Shown: one piece after another, positions 26,127-34,265 of the stretch | How positions within the stretch are numbered: the stretch's first letter is position 1 | Layout: every line of letters begins with the position of its first letter | Assembly: GCA_964544085.1 (NCBI GenBank) | Contig: CAZIZT010000005.1 | Coordinates: 1 to 64,000 of the forward strand | DNA from: CAZIZT01 sp964544085 | Lineage (GTDB): Bacteria; Campylobacterota_A; Desulfurellia; Desulfurellales; Hippeaceae | Reading direction: 5' to 3' | DNA: 64,000 nucleotides | The notes under the pieces: generated by a model | Seen by the model: only the letters and a program-made list of their open reading frames with translations | Database searches by the model: none | Told to the model about the DNA's origin: nothing | Translations under genes and position numbers: made by a program

Positions 26127-27011
26127 CTACATGGATTTTTCTATTCTTGTCACGATAGAACCGTTCTTAAATATGGTCACATCGCCTGTGGATTCTGAAA
26201 CCACTATGCTTATAGCATTTGTCAGTGCCGTTATAGCAGCTGCAGCCATATGTCTTGCTCCAAGCCCCTTTGGCAGATCATCTACATTCAACGATGAGGT
26301 GGATATATAGGCGCCTGCTGCCTCTATTACACCGTCGGAATTTATAATGATTGCGCCATCCAGCATGCTAAATTCTTTTAAAGTATCATCAAGGTTGGCT
26401 TTGAGTATATTCCTCTCATCTGGATCATATCCTTTGAACGGATTGAATATCATCTGCTTGGTGTTTTCCAGTATCTCATCCTTGTTGCCTAACACGAAAA
26501 TAGCACCGACACTCCTGCCTTCTCTACCCTGGTTGGCAAGCTCAAGCGCTATGCGAAGAACCTTTTCAAACACCTCAGGTTTAACAGATTTACCAAGATC
26601 TATATCACCCTTGAAACTCAGAAGCTCCTTTTCCTTCGAGATGTCAATAAAGATCATGCTATCAATTACCTCGCCGGCACCAGACAATGCTATCAAATTG
26701 TCGCTTTTTGTTATTTTGCCGGACGATACACACATCATCAGGGCTATCTTTATCTTGTTTATCCTGTTCGAGACGACAAAAGGTGTCACAACAATCTCAC
26801 CAAAGCGTTTGATCTTCTCAATTAGATCGTCATCCTTTTCCTCTTCTTTTATCACAACAATCTTTCTAACACCGTTGCCCATTAAATCTTCATCGTTAAG
26901 AAAATCCTCGGCGTCGCTATAGTAGAACAACACAGCCATCTTCTGGTTGCTATAAGCCTCTGCCATCTCAATGGCTTTTTTGAATATCGCCCTGCTTATC
27001 TCCGTTCCCAT
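26127..27011 (-). CDS. DisA_N/DAC domain protein, putative diadenylate cyclase
   Basis: A 294-residue protein. The C-terminal half is a DAC domain: REGRSVGAIFVLGNKDEI, NPFKGYDPDERNIL, the active-site DGA at 218-220 (LDGAIIINSDGVIEAAGAY) and GLGARHMAAAAIT with Arg253-His254, matching the RHR motif except for Met255. Such domains condense two ATP into c-di-AMP. The N-terminal 120 residues hold an alpha/beta region (VLFYYSDAEDFL, KIVVIKEEEKD, LIALSGAGEVID) of unknown role. The overall form is like the soluble archaeal/deltaproteobacterial DacZ-type proteins, not DisA (no DNA-binding part) or CdaA (no membrane helices). It lies between a small Cys-rich gene and folD. Confidence 0.85.
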   Translation of the reverse strand: MGTEISRAIFKKAIEMAEAYSNQKMAVLFYYSDAEDFLNDEDLMGNGVRKIVVIKEEEKDDDLIEKIKRFGEIVVTPFVVSNRINKIKIALMMCVSSGKITKSDNLIALSGAGEVIDSMIFIDISKEKELLSFKGDIDLGKSVKPEVFEKVLRIALELANQGREGRSVGAIFVLGNKDEILENTKQMIFNPFKGYDPDERNILKANLDDTLKEFSMLDGAIIINSDGVIEAAGAYISTSSLNVDDLPKGLGARHMAAAAITALTNAISIVVSESTGDVTIFKNGSIVTRIEKSM

Positions 27012-27150
27012 TGCTCTTTTCCTTTTTTTTCAAAGAAACGTCGAATGTAAAATCTGGACAGTGGAGAGCAACACTGTCGCCCGACGCAAAGCGTTTGGAG
27101 CAGGTTGCCCTCCATGCGCAAACAGCACAGCTAACCTTTTTGTCTTCCAT
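26968..27150 (-). CDS. Small four-cysteine protein, unknown function
   Basis: A 60-residue protein with cysteines 8, 11, 17 and 31 (SCAVCAWRATCSKRF, then ALHCPDF), likely a zinc or iron-sulfur site, followed by a Lys-rich tail. It starts two bases after the leuA stop and overlaps the start of the DAC-domain gene by 44 bases, so it is co-transcribed and the arrangement is too tight to be chance. Similar short CxxC...CxKRF...HCPDF proteins occur next to DAC genes in related bacteria as far as I recall; a partner role is inferred, not shown. Confidence 0.7.
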   Translation of the reverse strand: MEDKKVSCAVCAWRATCSKRFASGDSVALHCPDFTFDVSLKKKEKSNGNGDKQGDIQKSH

Positions 27151-27152
27151 GT

Positions 27153-28676
27153 TTACATAATCATAAGCGCTTTGTTGATAGCGTCAAGGTATGCCTTGGC
27201 AGATGCCTCAATAACGTCGGTAGAAACACCCCTGCCAAGTATTGTTTTGTCTATATCCTTGAAGTAAACCTTTACAGTCACTTCACCGATTGCATCCTTT
27301 CCTTCGGTTAGTGCCTGAATATCATAGCTAATCAACTTACCTTTTACGTAAGTGATACGCTCAAGAGCCTTGAATGTAGCATCCACAGGTCCGCTACCCA
27401 GCGCCGCATCCTCGAATTCTTCGCCGTTTTTAACAAGCTTGATGGTAGCTGTTGGCGATGCTGCATTACCAGCAACCACCTGCAGTGATACAAGTTCGTA
27501 GACCTGAGGAGTCATCTTCAGCTTATCTTCAACAAGGGCTCTGATATCCTCGTCGAAAACCTCTTTCTTCTTATCGGCGAGCTTCTTGAACTCGTCGAAA
27601 ATCTCCTCTACCTGTTCCTTTGTAAGGTTATAGCCAAGCTCCTTTAAGCGCTCCACAAGTCCATGTTTCCCTGAGTGCTTTCCAAGCACGAGCCTCTTGG
27701 GATCGATACCGATATCCTCAGGCTTCATGATCTCGTAGGTGGTCTTTTCTTTGATAACACCGTCCTGATGTATGCCTGCCTCGTGTGCGAATGCGTTTCT
27801 TCCAACAATGGCTTTGTTCCTCTGTACCTTGATACCTGTTAGCTTGCTGACCAGCCTGCTTGTTCTGTATATCTCTTTGGTATTGATGTCCGTGTAGCAG
27901 CCTTTATAGAAATCAGATCTTACCTTCAGAGCCATTACGATCTCTTCAAGCGCAGCGTTGCCGGCCCTTTCGCCAAGCCCGTTTATAGTACACTCGACCT
28001 GGTTTGCACCTGCCAGCACCGCTGAGAGTGAGTTTGCAACAGCCATACCAAGATCATTATGGCAGTGAACACTCACTGTTACCTTGTCGATGTTGGGGAT
28101 TTTGTTCATCAGATAACTTATCAGCTCGTAGTACTCTTGCGGTGTGGTGTAGCCAACAGTGTCTGGTACGTTGATAGTGGTAGCACCTGCATCAATGGCT
28201 TTTTCAAAGATTTCACACAGGTAGTCCCAGTCACTCCTTGTTGCATCCTCAGCGGAAAACTCAACATCATCGGAGTAGTTTCTTGCAAGCTTAACAGCAT
28301 CAACCGCTGCCTCTACAACAGCCTCGTAACTCATCCTAAGCTTTTTCTCAACATGTACCGGGCTTGTAGCAATAAAGGTGTGAATCCTCTTTCGCTCTGC
28401 CTTTTCAAGAGCCTTTGCTGCCGCCTCTATATCGCTTTTTTTTGCCCTTGCAAGAGAGGCTATAATCGGACCCTTAACCTCCTCTGCTACCTTGGAGACC
28501 GCTTCCATATCCCCCGGTGAGGCAGCCGCAAAACCTGCTTCTATAACATCGACACCGAGTCTGGCGAGCTGGTGGGCAATCTGTAGTTTCTCCTGAGTAT
28601 TCAGGCTTGCACCCGGTGACTGCTCACCATCTCTCAGTGTCGTGTCAAAGATTAATATCTTCCTCTCGTTCGCCAT
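27153..28676 (-). CDS. leuA: 2-isopropylmalate synthase LeuA
   Basis: Condenses 2-oxoisovalerate with acetyl-CoA, the first step to leucine. Seen: LIFDTTLRDGEQSPGASL, GVDVIEAGFAAASPGD, the metal motif SVHCHNDLGMAVANSL, GLGERAGNAALEEIVMAL, AFAHEAGIHQDGV and a C-terminal regulatory domain of about 120 residues, the leucine-sensing part. The 507-residue length and full C-terminal domain favour LeuA over citramalate synthase, though the latter cannot be excluded by eye. The ATG lies inside the 3' end of pssA (32-base overlap) with a strong ribosome site (ggggggag). Confidence 0.93.
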   Translation of the reverse strand: MANERKILIFDTTLRDGEQSPGASLNTQEKLQIAHQLARLGVDVIEAGFAAASPGDMEAVSKVAEEVKGPIIASLARAKKSDIEAAAKALEKAERKRIHTFIATSPVHVEKKLRMSYEAVVEAAVDAVKLARNYSDDVEFSAEDATRSDWDYLCEIFEKAIDAGATTINVPDTVGYTTPQEYYELISYLMNKIPNIDKVTVSVHCHNDLGMAVANSLSAVLAGANQVECTINGLGERAGNAALEEIVMALKVRSDFYKGCYTDINTKEIYRTSRLVSKLTGIKVQRNKAIVGRNAFAHEAGIHQDGVIKEKTTYEIMKPEDIGIDPKRLVLGKHSGKHGLVERLKELGYNLTKEQVEEIFDEFKKLADKKKEVFDEDIRALVEDKLKMTPQVYELVSLQVVAGNAASPTATIKLVKNGEEFEDAALGSGPVDATFKALERITYVKGKLISYDIQALTEGKDAIGEVTVKVYFKDIDKTILGRGVSTDVIEASAKAYLDAINKALMIM

Positions 28677-29400
28677 GACTGACTCCCCCCTTTATCCTTT
28701 TTAAAGTTTTAAACAGATACTCCACAGGACCCGATGCCGCATAGCCTATTGTTGCGGCGGGAATAAATAGATAAGGCTTGAATGCAAAAAGCAGAAAAAC
28801 AAGAACTATTAGTGCAAATGTTCGAATTGAAATACGCTTGGTTGTGCTTGCACTCTTGAAGCTTCTGTACTTCAGCGTGCTTATCATTAAAAATGCAAGC
28901 AGGTATATTGCAACAAGAAAAACAACGCTGTATCGTTGAAAATTAAAACCATAGTAGTCGCAAATAAGCACAAGGGATGCAACAACCGAAGCAGCGCCTG
29001 GTATTGGTAATCCGATAAAGCTTTCTCTGTGAGCCGTCTGCACATTGAACCTGGCGAGCCTTAAAGCACCTGTCAACACAAACAGAAACGAAGCTATAAT
29101 ACCCAATCGCCCAAAATCCTGCAGCACAAAAACATACACAAGGAAGGCGGGAGCCACACCAAAACTTATCAGATCGCTTAACGAATCGTATTCTACGCCA
29201 AACTGGCTCTCCGTATGTGTAAGCCGTGCCACCTTACCATCAAGATTATCAAACAGCACAGCCAGCATGATCACCCATGCAGCCGTGATGTATCTGCCAG
29301 CGTGCGCAGCGAGTATGCTGTAAAAACCCGCAAGTATATTCGCCGTAGTAAAGAGATTGGGTAGTATATAAACCGCTCTTCTGTTATGTCTGCTTTTCAT
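28645..29400 (-). CDS. pssA: CDP-diacylglycerol--serine O-phosphatidyltransferase PssA
   Basis: Integral membrane enzyme making phosphatidylserine. The CDP-alcohol phosphotransferase signature is intact: DNLDGKVARLTHTESQFG followed by EYDSLSDLISFG (pattern DG-x2-AR-x8-G-x3-D-x3-D) at about 52-82. Six or so hydrophobic segments follow, including ILAGFYSILAAHAG, IIASFLFVLTGALRLARF and ISIRTFALIVLVFLLFAF. Length 251. It overlaps psd upstream by 17 bases and leuA downstream by 32. Partner of psd in phosphatidylethanolamine synthesis. Confidence 0.94.
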   Translation of the reverse strand: MKSRHNRRAVYILPNLFTTANILAGFYSILAAHAGRYITAAWVIMLAVLFDNLDGKVARLTHTESQFGVEYDSLSDLISFGVAPAFLVYVFVLQDFGRLGIIASFLFVLTGALRLARFNVQTAHRESFIGLPIPGAASVVASLVLICDYYGFNFQRYSVVFLVAIYLLAFLMISTLKYRSFKSASTTKRISIRTFALIVLVFLLFAFKPYLFIPAATIGYAASGPVEYLFKTLKRIKGGVSHGEREEDINL

Positions 29401-30049
29401 TTATAGCGCCAAGTATAGTCTGGCCTGCTTTGACCTTTTCTTTCAAGTCCACGAAGTACGTTATACCCGTCTCAGCGTAAACATCAACACGCGAACCGAA
29501 CCGTATCAAACCTATGATCTCACCTGCACGAACTGAATCATCAGGCTCCTTATAGCACGCTATCCTTCGAGCAACAAGACCCGCTATCTGAACCACAACG
29601 ATGCGTCTGCCTTTCTTATCTTCCATGAGGATTGCGTTCTGCTCGTTATCGAGCGATGCTTTCTCTTTGTAGGCGGGAAGATATTTGCCAGGGTTGTAGT
29701 GTGTATCAAGCACCCTGCCTGTCACGGGAGATCTGTTCACATGAACGTCAAAAAGGGACATGAAAATACTTATTCTATCCACTTCCTTATTTAAGAAATA
29801 GCGCTCAAACGCCCTGTCTTTTGCTATAACAACCCCGTCGGCAGGGCTAATAATGGCGTCCTCCGCCTCAGGCGGTTCTCTCCTTGGATTCCTGAAGAAA
29901 AAGGCACTGAACGCACCAAACAAAAGGGATCCGCGGCACAACCATCTGCTTTTTGGTCTCAGGGCAAAGGCTGCTGCCACGGCACCGAGAATAAATGGAT
30001 ACCCCTCTTTGGCTATTCTATCATTTTCCGTTGTTCTCAGTTTAAACAT
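29384..30049 (-). CDS. psd: Phosphatidylserine decarboxylase proenzyme (short type)
   Basis: Converts phosphatidylserine to phosphatidylethanolamine after self-cleavage to a pyruvoyl enzyme. Seen: an N-terminal hydrophobic part (FILGAVAAAFAL, LLFGAFSAFFFRNPRREPP), ISPADGVV, FMSLFDVHVNRSPVTG and the cleavage site GLIRFGSRVDVY, with Ser as the future pyruvoyl group. Length 221 is the short thermophile/archaeal type. The ATG overlaps the ilvC stop by one base (TGATG), so I prefer it to the TTG one codon earlier. Confidence 0.95.
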   Translation of the reverse strand: MFKLRTTENDRIAKEGYPFILGAVAAAFALRPKSRWLCRGSLLFGAFSAFFFRNPRREPPEAEDAIISPADGVVIAKDRAFERYFLNKEVDRISIFMSLFDVHVNRSPVTGRVLDTHYNPGKYLPAYKEKASLDNEQNAILMEDKKGRRIVVVQIAGLVARRIACYKEPDDSVRAGEIIGLIRFGSRVDVYAETGITYFVDLKEKVKAGQTILGAINEKQT

Positions 30050-31071
30050 CAATTCTTGTCCCTGTTTATTGCCTTCGACTCAGTGATCCATGGCATCATC
30101 GCCCTTAAACGTTTACCAACTACCTCTATCGGGTGATTCTCGTCTTTTTTAAGAAGAGCATTAAACACGGGTCTGTTGGATTTGTTCTCAAGAATCCACT
30201 CTCTTGCAAACAAACCGTCCTGAATCTCCTTCAAAATTTCCTTCATTCTCTGTTTGACACTTTCGTCAATCACTCTGGGTCCTCTTGTAACATCCCCATA
30301 CTTTGCTGTGTTGGAAACCGAGTACCTCATATCAGAGATGCCACCTTCATACATCAGATCTACAATCAACTTCAACTCATGGAAAGTTTCAAAGTATGCC
30401 ATCTCTTCAGGATATCCAGCCTCAACAAGCGTTTCAAAGCCAGCTTTAACAAGCGCAGTAATACCACCACACAAAACCGTTTGCTCACCGAACAAGTCTG
30501 TCTCGGTTTCGTCCTTGAATGTAGTCTCAATAACACCAGCCCTGGCACCGCCAATAGCTGCGGCATAGCTTAAGGCAAGCTCCTTGGTGTTTCCAGTGTA
30601 ATCGTTTGCAACAGCTATGAGCATGGGCACTCCCCTGCCCTTTTCGTATTCCCTTCTAACCAGATGGCCCGGACCTTTTGGGGCAACCATCATCACATTT
30701 ATGTATTCTGGAGGTACAATCTGACCGTAATGGATGTTAAAACCATGACCAAAGCCTATTGTGTCTCCCTCTTTCAGATAAGGTGCTATGGATTCCGCAT
30801 AGATGTCAGCCTGTTTCTCATCCGGCGTAAGTATCATTATCACATCCGCCCACTCTGCTGCCTGGTGTGTTTCCATTACTCTCAAGCCTGCACTTTCAGC
30901 CTTCTGCCAGGATGGAGAACCTTTCCTCAATCCCACAACCACATCGCATCCTGAGTCTTTCAGGTTGTTTGAGTGGGCATAACCCTGCGAACCATAGCCA
31001 ATAACAGCAACCTTTTTTGATTTTATTATAGATAGATCTGCATCCTTTTCGTAATAGACATTCAGAGCCAC
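30049..31071 (-). CDS. ilvC: Ketol-acid reductoisomerase (NADP+)
   Basis: Second step of valine, isoleucine and leucine synthesis: methyl migration and NADPH reduction of acetolactate. Seen: VAVIGYGSQGYAHSNNLKDSG (dinucleotide fold), LRKGSPSWQKAE with the phosphate-binding residues, GHGFNIHYG, APKGPGHLVRREYEKGRGVP, and the metal ligands in DETETDLFGEQTVLCGG and the FETFHELKLIVDL region. Length 340, class I. GTG start with the ribosome site taggaggt. Confidence 0.97.
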   Translation of the reverse strand: MALNVYYEKDADLSIIKSKKVAVIGYGSQGYAHSNNLKDSGCDVVVGLRKGSPSWQKAESAGLRVMETHQAAEWADVIMILTPDEKQADIYAESIAPYLKEGDTIGFGHGFNIHYGQIVPPEYINVMMVAPKGPGHLVRREYEKGRGVPMLIAVANDYTGNTKELALSYAAAIGGARAGVIETTFKDETETDLFGEQTVLCGGITALVKAGFETLVEAGYPEEMAYFETFHELKLIVDLMYEGGISDMRYSVSNTAKYGDVTRGPRVIDESVKQRMKEILKEIQDGLFAREWILENKSNRPVFNALLKKDENHPIEVVGKRLRAMMPWITESKAINRDKN

Positions 31072-31082
31072 GGTAAAACCTC

Positions 31083-31565
31083 CTACTTTTTGTTCTCCCT
31101 AATCATAGCCACTTTTCCCGTTCTTGCAAGCTCTTTTATACCCAAAGGCTCAAGCAGGCTTAAGATTGCATCTATCTTTCCTGAGTCACCCGTCACCTCT
31201 ATCGTGTAGGAGGAAGGAGACACATCAACAATCTTTCCTCTAAATATATCCACTATCCTGAGCACCTCCGCCCTTGTGCCAGGGTCTGTGTGCATCTTTA
31301 TAAGTGCCATCTCTCTTTCCACAAATGGCACATCGCCATACTCGATAACCTTTATGGTATCGATCAGTTTGTTCAGCTGTTTGCCAATCTGTTCAAGAAT
31401 GGCTTCATCGCCTTCTGTAACAATAGTCATCCTGGAGAGATTCTGCTCGTTGATTGGCGCTACATTAAGACTCTCTATGTTGTATCCTCTTGCTGAAAAC
31501 AGATTTGCCACGCGTGACAAAACACCGGCCTGATTTTCAACCGTAACGGAAAATATTCTTTTCAT
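31083..31565 (-). CDS. ilvN: Acetolactate synthase small (regulatory) subunit
   Basis: Regulatory ACT-domain subunit for valine feedback control of IlvB. Seen: RIFSVTVENQAGVLSRVANLF (ACT), RGYNIESLNVAPINEQNLSRMT and the C-terminal RTGKVAMIREN. The best start is the ATG at 31565 with gagagg 8 bases upstream; an in-frame GTG three codons earlier falls on the ribosome site. This gives 160 residues, the family norm. It lies 16 bases after ilvB and 11 before ilvC. Confidence 0.95.
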   Translation of the reverse strand: MKRIFSVTVENQAGVLSRVANLFSARGYNIESLNVAPINEQNLSRMTIVTEGDEAILEQIGKQLNKLIDTIKVIEYGDVPFVEREMALIKMHTDPGTRAEVLRIVDIFRGKIVDVSPSSYTIEVTGDSGKIDAILSLLEPLGIKELARTGKVAMIRENKK

Positions 31566-31581
31566 AGATCGCACCTCTCTT

Positions 31582-33276
31582 TTAGGTCAACAGCATGTTA
31601 CTTATTGGTGCTCCGGCAGGCACCATAGGATACACATTCTCTTCCCTAACTATCACCACATCGAGCACGTAAGGACCTTTATAACTTCTCATCTCAAGCA
31701 GCGCATCCTCAACCTCGTCTTTGTGCTCTATTCTTCGAGCCTTTATGCCGTAGCTTTCAGCAAGTTTGACGAAGCTTGGTTGTACCTCGATATTTGTCGC
31801 TGCATATCGCCTGCCGTAGAAGAGATCCTGCCACTGTCTGACCATACCCAGATACCCGTTGTTCAGAATAATAATCTTAACCGGTTTATTGTAAGCCACA
31901 ACCGTAGCCAGTTCCTGTTCGTTCATCTGAAAACTACCATCGCCTGCTATTACGTAAACTTCCCTATCAGGAAATGCAAATTGTGCACCTATGCCTGCAG
32001 GAAAGCCAAAACCCATGGTTCCCAGTCCACCGCTTGTCAGGAGTTGCCTTGGTTGCCTGAATGTGTAGAACTGTGCAACCCACATCTGGTGTTGACCCAC
32101 CTCGGTGGATATTATCGGATTCGAATCGGCCGTTATCTCAGAGAGCTTTTCAATTACGTACTGGGGCAGTATACGCTTTTCTTCCCTGTTATATGCAAGT
32201 TTGTGCTCATTCTTCCACTTCTCTATCTGCTCAAGCCATGGTTTTCTAACCTCATCCCAGTTGATATTCGAATACTCATCGAACATGGGCAACATCTCTT
32301 GCAACACAAGCTTGGCGTCGCCTACAAGCGGATAATGAACCTTAATGTTCTTGCTGATGCTTGTGGGATCGATGTCTATGTGAACCACCTTGGCGTTAGG
32401 TGCAAACTCAGATACCTTTCCTGTAATCCTATCATCAAAACGAGAACCGACAGCTATCAATAGATCACAGTATTGAATGGCCATATTTGCCCTGTATGTA
32501 CCATGCATCCCGGCCATACCGAGGCTCAGCTCATCATCCTCCGGGTATGCTCCTATTCCCATGAGGGTTGTGAACACCGGAATTTTGAGTTTCTTAGCGA
32601 GCTTTTGAACCTCTTTATGAGCACCGGATATAATTACACCGCCTCCAACGTAGAGCAATGGTTTCTTGGCTGACGCAATGGCTTTCACAACCTTTTTCAT
32701 CTGCTTCAGGTTTCCATGGTAAGTGGGGTTGTAACCTCGTAGATGAATCGTTTCAGGATAGCTGAACTCTGTCTTGGCAACCTGAACATCTTTGGGAAAG
32801 TCTATCAATACCGGACCTGGCCTGCCGGTAGTTGCAATATAGAACGCCTTCTTGATTGTATAAGCAAGGTCTCTAACATCCTTAACAAGGAAGTTATACT
32901 TTGTGCACGACCTTGTCATACCTACTATGTCTGCCTCCTGAAAAGCATCGTTACCTATCAGAGGGGTTGGCACCTGTCCGGTAAAGACAATAACAGGCAC
33001 AGAATCCATGTAGGCCGTAGCAAGACCGGTTATACCATTGGTGGCACCGGGACCGCTGGTTAGCAGGGCAACTCCAGGTTTACCAGAGCTCCTTGCATAG
33101 CCGTCTGCAGCATGAACCGCAGCCTGCTCATGTCTGGTTAGCACAAATTTTAAATCCTTCTGCTTGTAAAGCTCATCGTGGATGTCAATTATGGCTCCAC
33201 CAGGAATACCGAAAATGTACTCCACACCCTCTTTTTTAAGGCTTTCGATAAAAATCTGTGCCCCGCTGAGTCTCAT
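31582..33276 (-). CDS. ilvB: Acetolactate synthase large (catalytic) subunit
   Basis: Thiamine-diphosphate enzyme joining two pyruvates (or pyruvate and 2-oxobutyrate) to make acetolactate. Seen: EYIFGIPGGAIIDIHDEL, the activating Glu in RHEQAAVHAADGYARSSG, the TSGPGATNGITGL block, the FAD region, and the ThDP motif GDGSFQMNEQELATVV with IIILNNGYLGMVRQWQ. Length 564. It heads the operon ilvB-ilvN-ilvC-psd-pssA-leuA-small gene-DAC-folD from a clear sigma-70 promoter. Confidence 0.97.
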   Translation of the reverse strand: MRLSGAQIFIESLKKEGVEYIFGIPGGAIIDIHDELYKQKDLKFVLTRHEQAAVHAADGYARSSGKPGVALLTSGPGATNGITGLATAYMDSVPVIVFTGQVPTPLIGNDAFQEADIVGMTRSCTKYNFLVKDVRDLAYTIKKAFYIATTGRPGPVLIDFPKDVQVAKTEFSYPETIHLRGYNPTYHGNLKQMKKVVKAIASAKKPLLYVGGGVIISGAHKEVQKLAKKLKIPVFTTLMGIGAYPEDDELSLGMAGMHGTYRANMAIQYCDLLIAVGSRFDDRITGKVSEFAPNAKVVHIDIDPTSISKNIKVHYPLVGDAKLVLQEMLPMFDEYSNINWDEVRKPWLEQIEKWKNEHKLAYNREEKRILPQYVIEKLSEITADSNPIISTEVGQHQMWVAQFYTFRQPRQLLTSGGLGTMGFGFPAGIGAQFAFPDREVYVIAGDGSFQMNEQELATVVAYNKPVKIIILNNGYLGMVRQWQDLFYGRRYAATNIEVQPSFVKLAESYGIKARRIEHKDEVEDALLEMRSYKGPYVLDVVIVREENVYPMVPAGAPISNMLLT

Positions 33277-33306
33277 TAAACCTCCTTACAAAACCGATAT
33301 AATTTA

Positions 33307-33321
33307 AGTGTTTAAACCACT
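33307..33321. promoter_or_regulatory. Imperfect palindrome in the ilvB leader (possible operator)
   Basis: AGTGTTTAAACCACT pairs at 12 of the 14 arm positions (one mismatched pair). It lies about 15 bases downstream of the expected ilvB transcription start, a usual place for a repressor site. It is short and AT-rich at the centre, so chance is possible. Confidence 0.25.
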
Positions 33322-33342
33322 CCCCCCTTACTTTGAATGTGC

Positions 33343-33370
33343 ATTATAACAACTGAGCTGTTTAAATCAA
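33343..33370 (-). promoter_or_regulatory. Sigma-70 promoter for the ilvB operon
   Basis: Minus-strand TTGATT (33365-33370) and a perfect TATAAT (33343-33348), 16 bases apart, pointing at ilvB with a leader of about 60 bases. No leader peptide ORF or attenuator hairpin is visible in the leader. Confidence 0.72.
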
Positions 33371-33402
33371 GAAAAAAAGGCACTTATGTGAAGATTCAAC
33401 CA

Positions 33403-34263
33403 CTATAATCGTTTGACGACAATAACTATCCTTCTGTTAACAGGGTCGGTGGGGCTTGTACCCGGCATAGGCCTGGTATCACCGTAACCCACAATGCTAT
33501 CAAACCTGCTTGAGGGTATTCCATTGGCCTCCAGCTCACGTCTTGCGGCATTGGCTCTCATGGTTGATAGATCCCAGTTGGATAGATTACCGCGCTTAAA
33601 TGCGTACGCATCCGTATGGCCCTCGATTTTTATCTTGTTGGAGATTTGCTTAAGCTGTTTGGCGATTATATCAAGGATTTTCTTTGCCCACGGCTCAAGC
33701 TGAGCGGATCCAGGCGCAAACATGGGCCTTTTGTTTCTATCAAATATAACGATCCTTAAACCCTCTTCTGTTATCTCCATCTTAATCTGGTTACGGAACG
33801 GTGCCAGCTCCTTGTTGGCAAAAATAGCCTTCTGTATTCTTTCCATCAGAGCATACAGATTCATGGCGTTCTTATGTTTGCCTGTGCCGCCGCCGGCCAT
33901 TCGTGTTATCTTCGGTATAAGGCCACGATTGTGGACTCTTCGCTCTCTTTTGTTGGAAGGCAGCGGCATCTCAGGCAATCGCGTGGTAACAGTAAGACTC
34001 CTTGAGCCTATGTCAAAAACACCCTTAGAGGGCAAACCGGTTGATCCTTCCGTTAAGTTTGTAGCTCCCGGATTGGTGAAATAGGTGGAGAGTATCTTTC
34101 TCTGCTTCACATTGGTGGCGGCAATCAACCACATAACGAGAAAAAACGCCATCATTGATGTCATAAAATCGCCGTATGCTACCTCCCAGGCGCTGCCACC
34201 GCCCTCCGGACACTTCTTCTTTTTGCACTTCTTTACAATGCCACCTTCGTTCTCTTCAGCCAT
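33403..34263 (-). CDS. motB: Flagellar motor stator protein MotB
   Basis: Stator subunit anchoring MotA to peptidoglycan. Seen: a cytoplasmic Lys/Cys-rich N terminus, one membrane helix with the proton-carrying Asp32 (WEVAYGDFMTSMMAFFLVMWLI), a plug/linker region, and a C-terminal OmpA-like domain (KIEGHTDAYAF, NWDLSTMRANAARRELEANGI, GYGDTRPM). Length 286. The conserved Asp32 with Phe and the Tyr-Gly-Asp context suggests H+ rather than Na+ coupling, though that cannot be settled by eye. Two bases separate it from motA. Confidence 0.95.
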   Translation of the reverse strand: MAEENEGGIVKKCKKKKCPEGGGSAWEVAYGDFMTSMMAFFLVMWLIAATNVKQRKILSTYFTNPGATNLTEGSTGLPSKGVFDIGSRSLTVTTRLPEMPLPSNKRERRVHNRGLIPKITRMAGGGTGKHKNAMNLYALMERIQKAIFANKELAPFRNQIKMEITEEGLRIVIFDRNKRPMFAPGSAQLEPWAKKILDIIAKQLKQISNKIKIEGHTDAYAFKRGNLSNWDLSTMRANAARRELEANGIPSSRFDSIVGYGDTRPMPGTSPTDPVNRRIVIVVKRL

Positions 34264-34265
34264 AG

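Noticed and set aside
27153..28676. Citramalate synthase (CimA) instead of LeuA
   Set aside because: The full-length C-terminal regulatory domain, the length and the nearby ilv and leu genes favour LeuA; not fully excluded.
33371..33402. Terminator after motB (T-run on the minus strand)
   Set aside because: The T-run is present but the stem before it is only about three pairs.
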